A DNA stretch of 64,000 nt from Candidatus Cloacimonadota bacterium (GTDB taxonomy: Bacteria > Cloacimonadota > Cloacimonadia > Cloacimonadales > TCS61), in contig JAIORE010000099.1 in the NCBI GenBank assembly GCA_021108315.1, positions 1 to 64,000 of the forward strand, in the 5' to 3' direction. Position numbers and translations under genes: made by a program. Every line of letters begins with the position of its first letter. Position 1 is the first letter of the stretch. The notes below the pieces were generated by a model that did no database searches, was not told the origin of the DNA, and saw nothing but the letters and a program-made list of their open reading frames with translations. Positions 41,280 to 50,551 of the stretch are shown here, one piece after another.

Positions 41280-42470
41280 TTATTTTTTCAATTTACTCAC
41301 CACAAATGCTTTGGCGATATCCAAAACTAATTTGGGATCATCTTTTACTGCTCTCTTGAACAATGCAGCCGTAGTGAACTCTTCTTGGGGAACACTATTG
41401 CAGAATTTCACCAAATTATTGAATCGTTCATCAGTCATACACATAAATTTTTCTTTGAGAGAAAACATGACTTTCTGGTTATTTCCCAATTCTTTATCCC
41501 ATTCTTTGCGATATTTTTTCAGAAATTTCTTCTCAAATTTGCTATTTTGAACAGCTTCTCCGGCGATTATTCCACATATTTTTGCTGCAACCATTCCTTG
41601 GATTATCCCGCCACCGGTAATCGGATTTACTTGTCTCGCAGCATCACCAACTAACATAATATTATCTTTGACAATCTCTTTAAGCGTTGCAGCAGTAGGA
41701 ACTCCACCAAAAACCGTATAATTTATTTTCCCATTTGGAAATCGTTTTTCAATAAATTCATCCAAATATTCTTTAGGACCTTTTTTTTCTGCAAGATGTC
41801 CGGCAATTCCGATTCCCACATTTGCTGTAGTTTTTGATTTTGGAAAAACCCAGAGATAGCCACCGGGTGAAACATTTTGTCCGAAATAAAATTCACAAGC
41901 TTCTTCATCAAGATTAATATTCGTCATTGTGTATTGAACACAAGTATCTACATCTTCCAAAGCTAAATCCGTTTTGATGCCAGCCCAACGACCAACCCGA
42001 GATTCGATTCCATCAGCTCCGATCACGATATTGCAAAAAACTTCCTTGATCTCACCGAGATATTTATATTTTACTCCAATGATTTTCTCATTTTCAAAGA
42101 TTAAACCGATTGCATCTGCTTTTGTGAGAAGTTCAGCTCCTTTTGAACAGGCAATATTGCACAATTCCGTATCAAAAATTCTGCGTTCCAAAACATATCC
42201 GGTTCCATTTTGGTGCATATAAGCAACTTCTCCATTGGGAGATATTAATTTTGCAACTTCGATTTTAGCAGCAATCCATTTGGGATCAGGTTCAATGAAT
42301 CTGATTAAACCGGCATGAGAAACGCCTTCTGCACATCGTACCGGAATTCCGGGTTCGCGATCTCTTTCTAGTATTAAAACACTTGCTCCGTTTTCCGCTG
42401 CAAATCTTGCAGCTGTACTTCCGGTTGGTCCTGCTCCGATTACAACTACATCATATTTGGATTTTGTCAT
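41280..42470 (-). CDS. Geranylgeranyl reductase family FAD-dependent oxidoreductase
   Basis: DVVVIGAGPTGSTAARFAAENGASVLILERD, VRCAEGVS, DNIMLVGDAARQVNPITGGGIIQGMVAAKICG. Confidence 0.85.
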   Translation of the reverse strand: MTKSKYDVVVIGAGPTGSTAARFAAENGASVLILERDREPGIPVRCAEGVSHAGLIRFIEPDPKWIAAKIEVAKLISPNGEVAYMHQNGTGYVLERRIFDTELCNIACSKGAELLTKADAIGLIFENEKIIGVKYKYLGEIKEVFCNIVIGADGIESRVGRWAGIKTDLALEDVDTCVQYTMTNINLDEEACEFYFGQNVSPGGYLWVFPKSKTTANVGIGIAGHLAEKKGPKEYLDEFIEKRFPNGKINYTVFGGVPTAATLKEIVKDNIMLVGDAARQVNPITGGGIIQGMVAAKICGIIAGEAVQNSKFEKKFLKKYRKEWDKELGNNQKVMFSLKEKFMCMTDERFNNLVKFCNSVPQEEFTTAALFKRAVKDDPKLVLDIAKAFVVSKLKK

Positions 42471-42640
42471 GAGACACCTTCCTCAATAGCTTTTATCGGA
42501 CACACTTTCAGACATTTTAAACAGTTTATACAAATTTCATTATCAATATTTACTTTAAATTCACCAATTTCTATGCCATCTACCGGACAAACTCCGGCAC
42601 AGGTTCCACAGATGTCACACAGTTCATAATTTACTTTCAT
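42467..42640 (-). CDS. 2x[4Fe-4S] ferredoxin (57 aa; below the ORF-track cutoff)
   Basis: MKVNYELCDICGTCAGVCPVDGIEIGEFKVNIDNEICINCLKCLKVCPIKAIEEGVS*; ATGA overlap with the reductase start. Confidence 0.92.
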   Translation of the reverse strand: MKVNYELCDICGTCAGVCPVDGIEIGEFKVNIDNEICINCLKCLKVCPIKAIEEGVS

Positions 42641-42753
42641 TTATTAAACCTCTTTAATCATTATTCTAAATCCCGAGCGGATTTTGAGAATTATACGAAC
42701 CTGCCATCATTCTCGCTTCATACTCATTATCATTCGCTACGAAGCAAGTCTGA

Positions 42754-44316
42754 TTAAGTTTTATTTAATTCATAATCAATAATTGTTAACTCTGCTTGCT
42801 TCATTGAGATAACTACATTATACAATTTATTATTTTGATATATGTTACCATTTTGTTTCAATTTTAATTCATCAAAATCCTTTGGATATTCAACATTTTT
42901 TATCAACACATTTGGAATTTGATTATTTTCTCCAAAAGGATGTAGATCGTTTAAATTCACATCTTTAAGCCATTTCTTTTTTAACGGATCAAAAAAATCA
43001 AGAACAGCATCCACTTTAATAATTTTGTTATCTAAAATCGCTTGCTCATTAATTTGGATATATTCTTTGAATTTGCTTATAAATCCTTCAAGATATTCCT
43101 CTTTTGTAGAAAACCCGGCAGCTTTGACATGTCCACCATATTGGACTAAATAATCTTGGCAAAAATTGAAAGATTCTACTAAATTAAATCCTTCTGTACA
43201 ACGAGCTTCACAAACAATACTTCCATTTTTTCGTTTGAGAAAAACAGTTGGAATTAAATATTTTCCGGAAATTTGAGAAGCAAAATATCCGAGCAAGTTA
43301 TAAGGGATTTCTCCATTGTTATCAAAATAAATATAATAGGAACATAACTCACTCGGAACAATATTTGCAATAAATTCTGAAGTTTTTTTTAAAACTCTTT
43401 CCTGCTCAATTTGTTGTTCAGCCAAATCTGTTAGAAGCTTAAATTTCTGTTTATCTTTTGCTAATAAAACTTGCAAAGCTTTGTGTTCACCACCTTTTTC
43501 TCTGCCATTATTGAAAACAGATATTATTTTTCTGATCAATGAATATTTAGAATCAAGAGAATCCGGTTTCCAATATTTTTTCACAAAGCAATCCAGAGTT
43601 TCATCATCAATTTTTGACCAAACTTTTATCATTTCTCGAACAATGTTACGATTTAAATTTACTAAAGGAACACGATCGGCAATTGTGCCAACAGCTACCC
43701 AGAAAATATAATTAGATGGGATTTCAATATCTAATTGCTTCGCCATCTCAACGATTAGAAAATAAGTTACCCCAACTCCGGCTAATTGATCAAACAAAAA
43801 CGGACAATTGATTTGTTTGGAATTCACAATAGCGAGAGTTTTCGGTAATTTTTTAGGAATCAAATGATGATCGGTAATGATAACATCACAACCAAAGTTA
43901 TTTATTTTCTCAACAGCATCATAAGATGATATCCCACCGTCAACAGTTATAACCAATGAACAATTAAGGTTTTGAACTCGCTCAATAAAATTATCCTGTA
44001 AACCATGATTTTCAGTAAAACGATTCGGAATATGGTAATAATGATTTTTCGACCCAATTTTTGTAAGAAAATCATATAAAATAAAAGTAGAAGTAATTCC
44101 ATCCAAATCATCGTGACCGAAAATTATCATCTTTTCCTGAGAAGAAACAGCCTGAATAATGCGATTAGAGGCTTTTTCAATATCTTTCAATTTCGGAAGA
44201 GTATGAATATTCCCTAATCCTTCCTTAAAAAAATCTTTATCTAATTTTCTACTTATTTTGATCTGATCAAGGAGTGGTTTTTCAGAAATATCGGTATAAA
44301 TCCATTTGAATTTCAT
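42754..44316 (-). CDS. DHH/DHHA1-family phosphoesterase, RecJ-like exonuclease
   Basis: IFGHDDLDGITSTFILYDFL, VITVDGGISS, IITDHHLIPKKLP, VQYGGHVKAAGFS. Confidence 0.88.
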   Translation of the reverse strand: MKFKWIYTDISEKPLLDQIKISRKLDKDFFKEGLGNIHTLPKLKDIEKASNRIIQAVSSQEKMIIFGHDDLDGITSTFILYDFLTKIGSKNHYYHIPNRFTENHGLQDNFIERVQNLNCSLVITVDGGISSYDAVEKINNFGCDVIITDHHLIPKKLPKTLAIVNSKQINCPFLFDQLAGVGVTYFLIVEMAKQLDIEIPSNYIFWVAVGTIADRVPLVNLNRNIVREMIKVWSKIDDETLDCFVKKYWKPDSLDSKYSLIRKIISVFNNGREKGGEHKALQVLLAKDKQKFKLLTDLAEQQIEQERVLKKTSEFIANIVPSELCSYYIYFDNNGEIPYNLLGYFASQISGKYLIPTVFLKRKNGSIVCEARCTEGFNLVESFNFCQDYLVQYGGHVKAAGFSTKEEYLEGFISKFKEYIQINEQAILDNKIIKVDAVLDFFDPLKKKWLKDVNLNDLHPFGENNQIPNVLIKNVEYPKDFDELKLKQNGNIYQNNKLYNVVISMKQAELTIIDYELNKT

Positions 44317-44323
44317 AAATTGC

Positions 44324-45547
44324 CTAATAATCCGCCTTAGGAATATCGCGGTGTCCGATCTTCTTTAATCGTTTTGAGAAAATATCAAAACCGCTTATCC
44401 CAAGTGATAATTGAAGATTTTTATCTCTGATTCCATGTTTTGATACTTCGCCTCGTAAAGAATAGACAAGTGCCAAATCCAATCTTTTGCCGGGAGCTTT
44501 GAAAGGTATTGATAATCCGAAAGTGATACCTTTTTCTCCAATTGTTTCATTATTTTTTTTGAAAGGCAGAGTTCGATAATATGAACCCATTCGAACCGGT
44601 ATTTTTTCATACCAATTTCCAAAACCACTAAGCGGTTCATAAGCAATTCCAAATCCAACTTTATAAGAATTTTCCAATGATTCGTCGTAACTTGTATCTT
44701 CCCATAATTCATAATGATTTGCTATGCTGAATTTTAATTTTTCTAATAATTTTATGGTGATTCCGGTGGAATACGTTGCAGGAATTTCAAGTAAGTTATT
44801 TCCATCCTGAATAGTATCCGTGCCGGGTGTGAAATTGTAACGATATATCTCATCGCCTGTTAATTCGGCTTTACTTTTATAAGAAAATCCGAGAGAAATA
44901 TTTTTATATCTTTTTGACAATCCAATTGTGTAACCTGCACTTTTAAATGTTTTTTCTATCTCATATTTTGTGTCATTCATTCCATAACTATCAAAATCCA
45001 TCTCTTTAAAAATAATTTCATGTCCAAAATAATAATCAGCACTAATTCCGATATTAACATATTTGTTTTTTAGGGCATAAAGCAGATTTATTTTATAGAT
45101 ATTTGAACTTATCTTATTTTCCTCGGTGTAGTTATATTCAGTGCCATCATCCGCAGTCCAGAAAAGATTTTGCTCATTTTGTAGGTTTCCCGCCATATAA
45201 GAATTGTAACTAAATGCAAATTTATGATTTCGGATAGGAACATTTAAAGAAAAATAGGGAAAAAATAATCCATTATCACGATAACCATTATTTTCATCCA
45301 TATACCATTGATAACCCAAAGTTGTAGCTGTAGAAAAAATCACTTTATTTGCCGTAACTGCATTTGCTGGATTATGATAATTTGTATTAATTCTAAAAAG
45401 ATCACTTAAACTCGTATCACCCATTCCTTGTCCATAAATATCATCTCCATAGTAAGTTAGTGGCATTCCATCAAAAGAAAAGATTGAATTCCCACAAACA
45501 TTCATTGCTACAATTATCATAATCCAAAAACTCATTTTTATTTTCAT
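44324..45547 (-). CDS. Outer-membrane beta-barrel protein
   Basis: Signal peptide; DDIYGQGMGDTSLSDLFRINTNYHNPANAV; alternating beta-strand pattern. Confidence 0.7.
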   Translation of the reverse strand: MKIKMSFWIMIIVAMNVCGNSIFSFDGMPLTYYGDDIYGQGMGDTSLSDLFRINTNYHNPANAVTANKVIFSTATTLGYQWYMDENNGYRDNGLFFPYFSLNVPIRNHKFAFSYNSYMAGNLQNEQNLFWTADDGTEYNYTEENKISSNIYKINLLYALKNKYVNIGISADYYFGHEIIFKEMDFDSYGMNDTKYEIEKTFKSAGYTIGLSKRYKNISLGFSYKSKAELTGDEIYRYNFTPGTDTIQDGNNLLEIPATYSTGITIKLLEKLKFSIANHYELWEDTSYDESLENSYKVGFGIAYEPLSGFGNWYEKIPVRMGSYYRTLPFKKNNETIGEKGITFGLSIPFKAPGKRLDLALVYSLRGEVSKHGIRDKNLQLSLGISGFDIFSKRLKKIGHRDIPKADY

Positions 45548-45634
45548 TTTATCTCCAATTTATTCTTTAGCCATCGCTTACAAAAATTATTTTAGTGATT
45601 TCTTTGTCAAATATACTTGTAAAGAAACTGGGAT

Positions 45635-46042
45635 TTATTTAAGTGTTTTACTTTTTAAAAGTTTATAGTTTATCCTTTCTTGATAAATTGTTTTTAGATG
45701 GTTCACAAAATTAAAGTAAATTTTATCTGTAGTTTCCTGATCAGATAATCTACCATCATAATCAAATTTTATTATCAAGGAATTTTGTGATGAATTTTCG
45801 CTGAAAAGAAACTGAATATAATTGTAGGGTGGTCCATAAAAAGCTAATGTATCATTATTAGTATTTAAAGAGTCTAAATACAAAAGATTGTCATTTGCAA
45901 TTTGCTTGATGTTTTTAATAGCTGCAATTCTTTCTTTGTGATATGAATCAATTATTTCAATTTTAAATTGTCCAAGATAATATGTTACACTACAAGAAAA
46001 TAATGTCAGCGAAATTAATGAAAGTAATATGATCTTATTCAT
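45635..46042 (-). CDS. Small lipoprotein
   Basis: MNKIILLSLISLTLFSCS lipobox. Confidence 0.65.
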   Translation of the reverse strand: MNKIILLSLISLTLFSCSVTYYLGQFKIEIIDSYHKERIAAIKNIKQIANDNLLYLDSLNTNNDTLAFYGPPYNYIQFLFSENSSQNSLIIKFDYDGRLSDQETTDKIYFNFVNHLKTIYQERINYKLLKSKTLK

Positions 46043-46373
46043 TCATCAATTTTTCAACTTCTGACTTTAGTTTTGGTAAATGCTTAATTATTATTCCCCA
46101 AATTACTTCATCAGAAATTGTATCATAACCATGAATAATTCGATTTCTTGTAGCAACTATTTTTCGAGCATTTGTAAGAATTATATTGCTTTCTTTATTC
46201 AGAATTCTTTTTACCGCTTCACCAATTATTTCAAGATTTCGTTCCACTGCTCGTTTTGTTTTGATATCTTTTGTATAGTTTTCGAAAATCATACGACCTT
46301 TTTCAAAGAACTCATCTATTTCTGCAATCGCAGAATTAATATCAAACAACCATATTTTTATTTCTCTATCCAT
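46035..46373 (-). CDS. HepT-like (DUF86, HEPN) toxin
   Basis: RNLEIIGEAVKRIL, RKIVATRNRIIHGYDTISDEVIWGII (Rx4H HEPN motif). Confidence 0.88.
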   Translation of the reverse strand: MDREIKIWLFDINSAIAEIDEFFEKGRMIFENYTKDIKTKRAVERNLEIIGEAVKRILNKESNIILTNARKIVATRNRIIHGYDTISDEVIWGIIIKHLPKLKSEVEKLMNE

Positions 46374-46665
46374 ATATTAGTTTTTTTGAAGTGTTAATTG
46401 ATTGTCTCAAAAATGGATTTTTGATTGCCTTATCTTCTAACAAATCAATCTTCCTCTTAAATAAGTCTTCCAAAGAAAATTTAAAGTCAAAATAGTTGTC
46501 TGCATATTTTTCTAATTCAAGCTTTCCAAATGATACGAGAAAATCAATATCGCTTTCGTTATTAAAATGCTCATTCAAAACAGAACCAAATATGTATAGT
46601 TGAAATACATTATATTTAATACACAGCTTCTTTAATTTCTCAATATTTCTTTCTATTAAGTTCAT
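46366..46665 (-). CDS. MntA-like nucleotidyltransferase antitoxin
   Basis: LYIFGSVLNEHFNNESDIDFLVSF (GSx10DxD); overlaps the HepT start; Met at 46665 preferred over ORF start 46701. Confidence 0.85.
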   Translation of the reverse strand: MNLIERNIEKLKKLCIKYNVFQLYIFGSVLNEHFNNESDIDFLVSFGKLELEKYADNYFDFKFSLEDLFKRKIDLLEDKAIKNPFLRQSINTSKKLIYG

Positions 46666-46813
46666 ATTACAGCTAATATAAATTATTAAATATATAGTCA
46701 AGAGGATTATTTATATTTTAAAGATATTTTTTTAGATATGTGAGCAAATTACCGGAATGAATTATATATGATTGTTTCTCAGAGTCTATAATTGAAAGGC
46801 TCATCTAAAATAT

Positions 46814-49800
46814 TTGACAGAATATTATCAAATAGCATATTTACAAAATATTTATTTAAATGATGATTTGGAGGATTGTTTGAGACAATTAATACCTGAA
46901 TTCATACTTCAACAATTTCAAAATGGTAATTACAATGGTGAACTCACAGCGTTTTCTATGTTCATTGATATTTCGGGATTTACCGCTATGACGCAGAATT
47001 TGATGAAAATTAGTAAAGAAGGAGCGGAAATTCTTTCTAATATTATCAACAAAGTTTTTACACCGTCAATTCAAAATATTTATGACCACTATGGATTTAT
47101 CTCTACTTTTGCCGGTGATGCTTTTACAGCGATTTTCTTAGATACAAATGTTGAAATGGTTTTGGAAGCAGCAGATTTAATAAGGGAAAACTTCATTTTT
47201 AATGGCATTCAAAAAACAAAATTTGGGACATTTGATCTTCATGTAAAAATTGGAATATCATACGGATTGATAGATTGGCAGATTATTAAAAATAAAAATC
47301 AGAATTCCTATTACTTTCGCGGAATAGCAATAGATATAAGTTCACAAAATGAACATTTAGCACAAAAAGGACAAATCGTTTTTGACGAATCAATTAAAAA
47401 ACTGATAAATAATTCAGCAATAATTTATCAGAAAACACGTGATAATTGTTATCTATTAAAAAAAACAAATCCTCTTGCTCAGAATAAATTCATAAGAAAA
47501 TTTAAGATTGATATTCCCGAATTTTTCTCTGAAAACCTCTATAAACAAACTTTCAATGGAGAATTTCGCCAAATTGTTTCCTGTTTCGTTTCCTTCAAAG
47601 AAAATAGTGATTTACTCCAAAATCTGTCTGAAATAATTGATCTTTCAAAAAAGTACGGTAGTTATTTTAATAAAATTGATTTTGGTGACAAAGGTGGTGT
47701 GATTCTAATTATTTTTGGTGCACCTATTGCTCAAGAAAGATTATTTAGCTTGGCAGCAGATTTTAGTTTGAGTGTGCACAAAGTTATCACAATGGATCAT
47801 CGAATCGGCTTGGCATTTGGGACGGCATTTACCGGTTTTGTGGGAAGTAATTTGCGATGTGAATATACTGCTTTGGGCAATGTTGTAAATCTTTCAGCCA
47901 GAATTATGATGAAAGCCGATTGGAATACAATTTTGTTAGATGAATCCTTAAATTATCATATACTTGAGACTTACAAGACAAATTTGCAGGATAAATATCA
48001 TTTCAAGGGTTTCAAAAAAGATGTTTCTGTATATTCTTTGGTGGAGAAGAGAAAAGCTGTCGGTTCAAATTTATATAAAAATAAAATGGTAGGAAGAATT
48101 AAAGAACTTGAGGAATCGGTTGCATTTCTTTCACCAATTTTCTCTACAGAAATTAAGCGTTTTGCAGGCATTTTATATATTGATGGTCAAGCTGGAATTG
48201 GGAAAAGCCGTTTAGTGGAAGAGATAAAATCGCTAGTTTTCCAAAAGGATGAATCGGTTTGCTGGTTTTATATGCCATGCGATGAGATATTGAAAAAAAG
48301 CTTCAATCCAGTGATTTATATGCTGCAAAGTTATTTCAATCAATCTGATGACAATTCTGAGAAGATAAATAAACGCAATTTTATCATTCGTTACAACTCA
48401 ATTATTGAAAATACTGTAGATGAGGAGTTTTCAACAGAGCTTGAGCGTTCAAAATCTATTATCGGAGCCTTGATTGACCTTTTTTGGGAAAATTCCCTTT
48501 ACGAAGAACTTGATGCGAAATCAAAATATGAAAACACATTGTATGCTATAAAAAACATTTTTAAGGCAATTGCGAAAAATCAGCCGGTTATTATTAATAT
48601 TGATGATGCACATTGGTCTGATGTGGATACGCAAAAGTTTTTTGAAACATTGATTGTTAATATAGAAGAGCTTCCAATTGCCATATTAGCTTCCTGCCGA
48701 TATTTGTCTGATGGTTCGGAATTCACTTTTTCAGGAAAAGTTAATCAAAAAAGAATAAAGTTATCTTATTTGGATAATGACAGCACCAGTGATCTAATTG
48801 AATCTATCTTTGATCAGTTAAACATCAAAATTGAAACCATTCCTAAGGAAACTTTCTCTTTGATAAGGGAGAAAAGTCAGGGAAATCCTTTTTTCATTGA
48901 GCAAATTGTTTTATATCTAAAAGAACATAAAATTATAAATGATAAAGCAGAACTAATTACAAAGAATATCTCAATTCCTACGAGAATAAATTCAATAATT
49001 GTGGCACGTACCGATAGACTTTCTGAAGAATTGAAAGAGGCAATCAGAACTGCTTCGGTTTTGGGAAAAGAGTTTTATCTTAATATTCTTTTAGCAATGC
49101 TTTCATCAAAAAATACAAAAATTGAGAGCTCTCAACATGAGAATACAGTTTTACAAGGGATTCAGGAAGATATATGGATATCCTTTCAAGAATTAAAATA
49201 TATTTTTAAGCATGCTCTGGTTAGAGAATCTGTTTATGAAACTCAATTGATGCAAAAATTAAGAGAGCTGCATTATCTTGCAGCAAAAACTATCGAAGAG
49301 ATATATTCAGTGAATCTGGAATCACATTTTGATGACCTTTCTTATCATTACGAAACAGCGGAATATGTTGAAGAAGCAAAAAAATATCTAACTTTAGCAG
49401 GAAAATTTGCAAAACATAATTTCCGTAACCTAAAGGCTTTGGAATTGTATCAGCGCAAGATCAAACTTATTGAAAATGAACTTAACATTGATAAAATTGA
49501 TGTAAATATCACTATAAAAAAAGAAAAAATCCCCTTGATTATGGATTATATTGATACAAGTATTGAGATAAAATATTTGCTACAGACCCTCGGAAATCTT
49601 AATCAGGCAGAAAGTATTAATAAATTGGCACTTGAGCTTAGCAAAAAAATTAATGATGTAGAAAGAATTGCCAAAACTAGCTTGGATTATGCTAATATCC
49701 AAAAATTGAAAGGAAATTTCTCGAGAGCATTACCGTTTTTGGAAAAAGCAATTAATTACTTTCTATCTGTAAAAAATTTCAAAATGATCGGATTAACCTA

Positions 49801-50542
49801 TCTAGATCTGGGAATCGTGAACTTTTGGATAGGGAAACAACAAATAGGATTGGATTACTTTTTAAAGGAATTGGATACTTTTATTTCTATTGATGACAAA
49901 CCCAGAATTTCCGAAGCTTATGGTAATCTCGGCGTGATTTACAGATATTTAGGTGATTTTGAAAATGCCATGAAATATCTGATGAACCAATTGGAGATTG
50001 CGATAGATATTAATGAAAAAATTCAAATAGCTCGAACTTATAGCAATATTGCTTGGGTTTATGAAGGTATGGAAAAATTCAAAGAAGCTATTGAATATTA
50101 TGAAAAATCATTGGCTTTGAACTATAAACTCGGCTTAAAATTAGAATTGACAAGAATTTTGGATAATATGGGATTTGCTTTTCAATTGATGAAAAAATTT
50201 GATAAAGCTATTGACAAACACCAGCAAGCATTACATATTGCCAAAGAAACAGATGATCTGGAATCATTAGCAAACATTCACGCAAATTTAGGACACGCCT
50301 TTCGAAACAACAATATCATCACAAAATCATTAGAACACTATGAATCTGGTCTAAAGATATCTGAAAATAATAGTTTTCAGCATCTTATTCCGGAAATATT
50401 AATCGGGAAGGGTGAGACTTTGATAAATATTGATAAGTTAGATAGTGCAAAGAAAATTATTGTAAAAGGATTAGAAGTAGCAGAGAAAATTAATGATGAA
50501 AATCTAATAAGGAAAGCAAAATCTTTATTAGAAAATATTTAG
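46814..50542 (+). CDS. Soluble-adenylyl-cyclase-like protein: two class III cyclase domains, AAA ATPase, TPR repeats
   Basis: FIDISGFTAMTQNLMKISKEGAEIL, STFAGDAFTAIF, second domain NKIDFGDKGGVILIIFGAP...EYTALGNVVNLSARIMM, Walker A GQAGIGKS, C-terminal TPRs; TTG start in the ORF track. Confidence 0.9.
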   Translation: MTEYYQIAYLQNIYLNDDLEDCLRQLIPEFILQQFQNGNYNGELTAFSMFIDISGFTAMTQNLMKISKEGAEILSNIINKVFTPSIQNIYDHYGFISTFAGDAFTAIFLDTNVEMVLEAADLIRENFIFNGIQKTKFGTFDLHVKIGISYGLIDWQIIKNKNQNSYYFRGIAIDISSQNEHLAQKGQIVFDESIKKLINNSAIIYQKTRDNCYLLKKTNPLAQNKFIRKFKIDIPEFFSENLYKQTFNGEFRQIVSCFVSFKENSDLLQNLSEIIDLSKKYGSYFNKIDFGDKGGVILIIFGAPIAQERLFSLAADFSLSVHKVITMDHRIGLAFGTAFTGFVGSNLRCEYTALGNVVNLSARIMMKADWNTILLDESLNYHILETYKTNLQDKYHFKGFKKDVSVYSLVEKRKAVGSNLYKNKMVGRIKELEESVAFLSPIFSTEIKRFAGILYIDGQAGIGKSRLVEEIKSLVFQKDESVCWFYMPCDEILKKSFNPVIYMLQSYFNQSDDNSEKINKRNFIIRYNSIIENTVDEEFSTELERSKSIIGALIDLFWENSLYEELDAKSKYENTLYAIKNIFKAIAKNQPVIINIDDAHWSDVDTQKFFETLIVNIEELPIAILASCRYLSDGSEFTFSGKVNQKRIKLSYLDNDSTSDLIESIFDQLNIKIETIPKETFSLIREKSQGNPFFIEQIVLYLKEHKIINDKAELITKNISIPTRINSIIVARTDRLSEELKEAIRTASVLGKEFYLNILLAMLSSKNTKIESSQHENTVLQGIQEDIWISFQELKYIFKHALVRESVYETQLMQKLRELHYLAAKTIEEIYSVNLESHFDDLSYHYETAEYVEEAKKYLTLAGKFAKHNFRNLKALELYQRKIKLIENELNIDKIDVNITIKKEKIPLIMDYIDTSIEIKYLLQTLGNLNQAESINKLALELSKKINDVERIAKTSLDYANIQKLKGNFSRALPFLEKAINYFLSVKNFKMIGLTYLDLGIVNFWIGKQQIGLDYFLKELDTFISIDDKPRISEAYGNLGVIYRYLGDFENAMKYLMNQLEIAIDINEKIQIARTYSNIAWVYEGMEKFKEAIEYYEKSLALNYKLGLKLELTRILDNMGFAFQLMKKFDKAIDKHQQALHIAKETDDLESLANIHANLGHAFRNNNIITKSLEHYESGLKISENNSFQHLIPEILIGKGETLINIDKLDSAKKIIVKGLEVAEKINDENLIRKAKSLLENI

Positions 50543-50551
50543 GGGGTTTTG

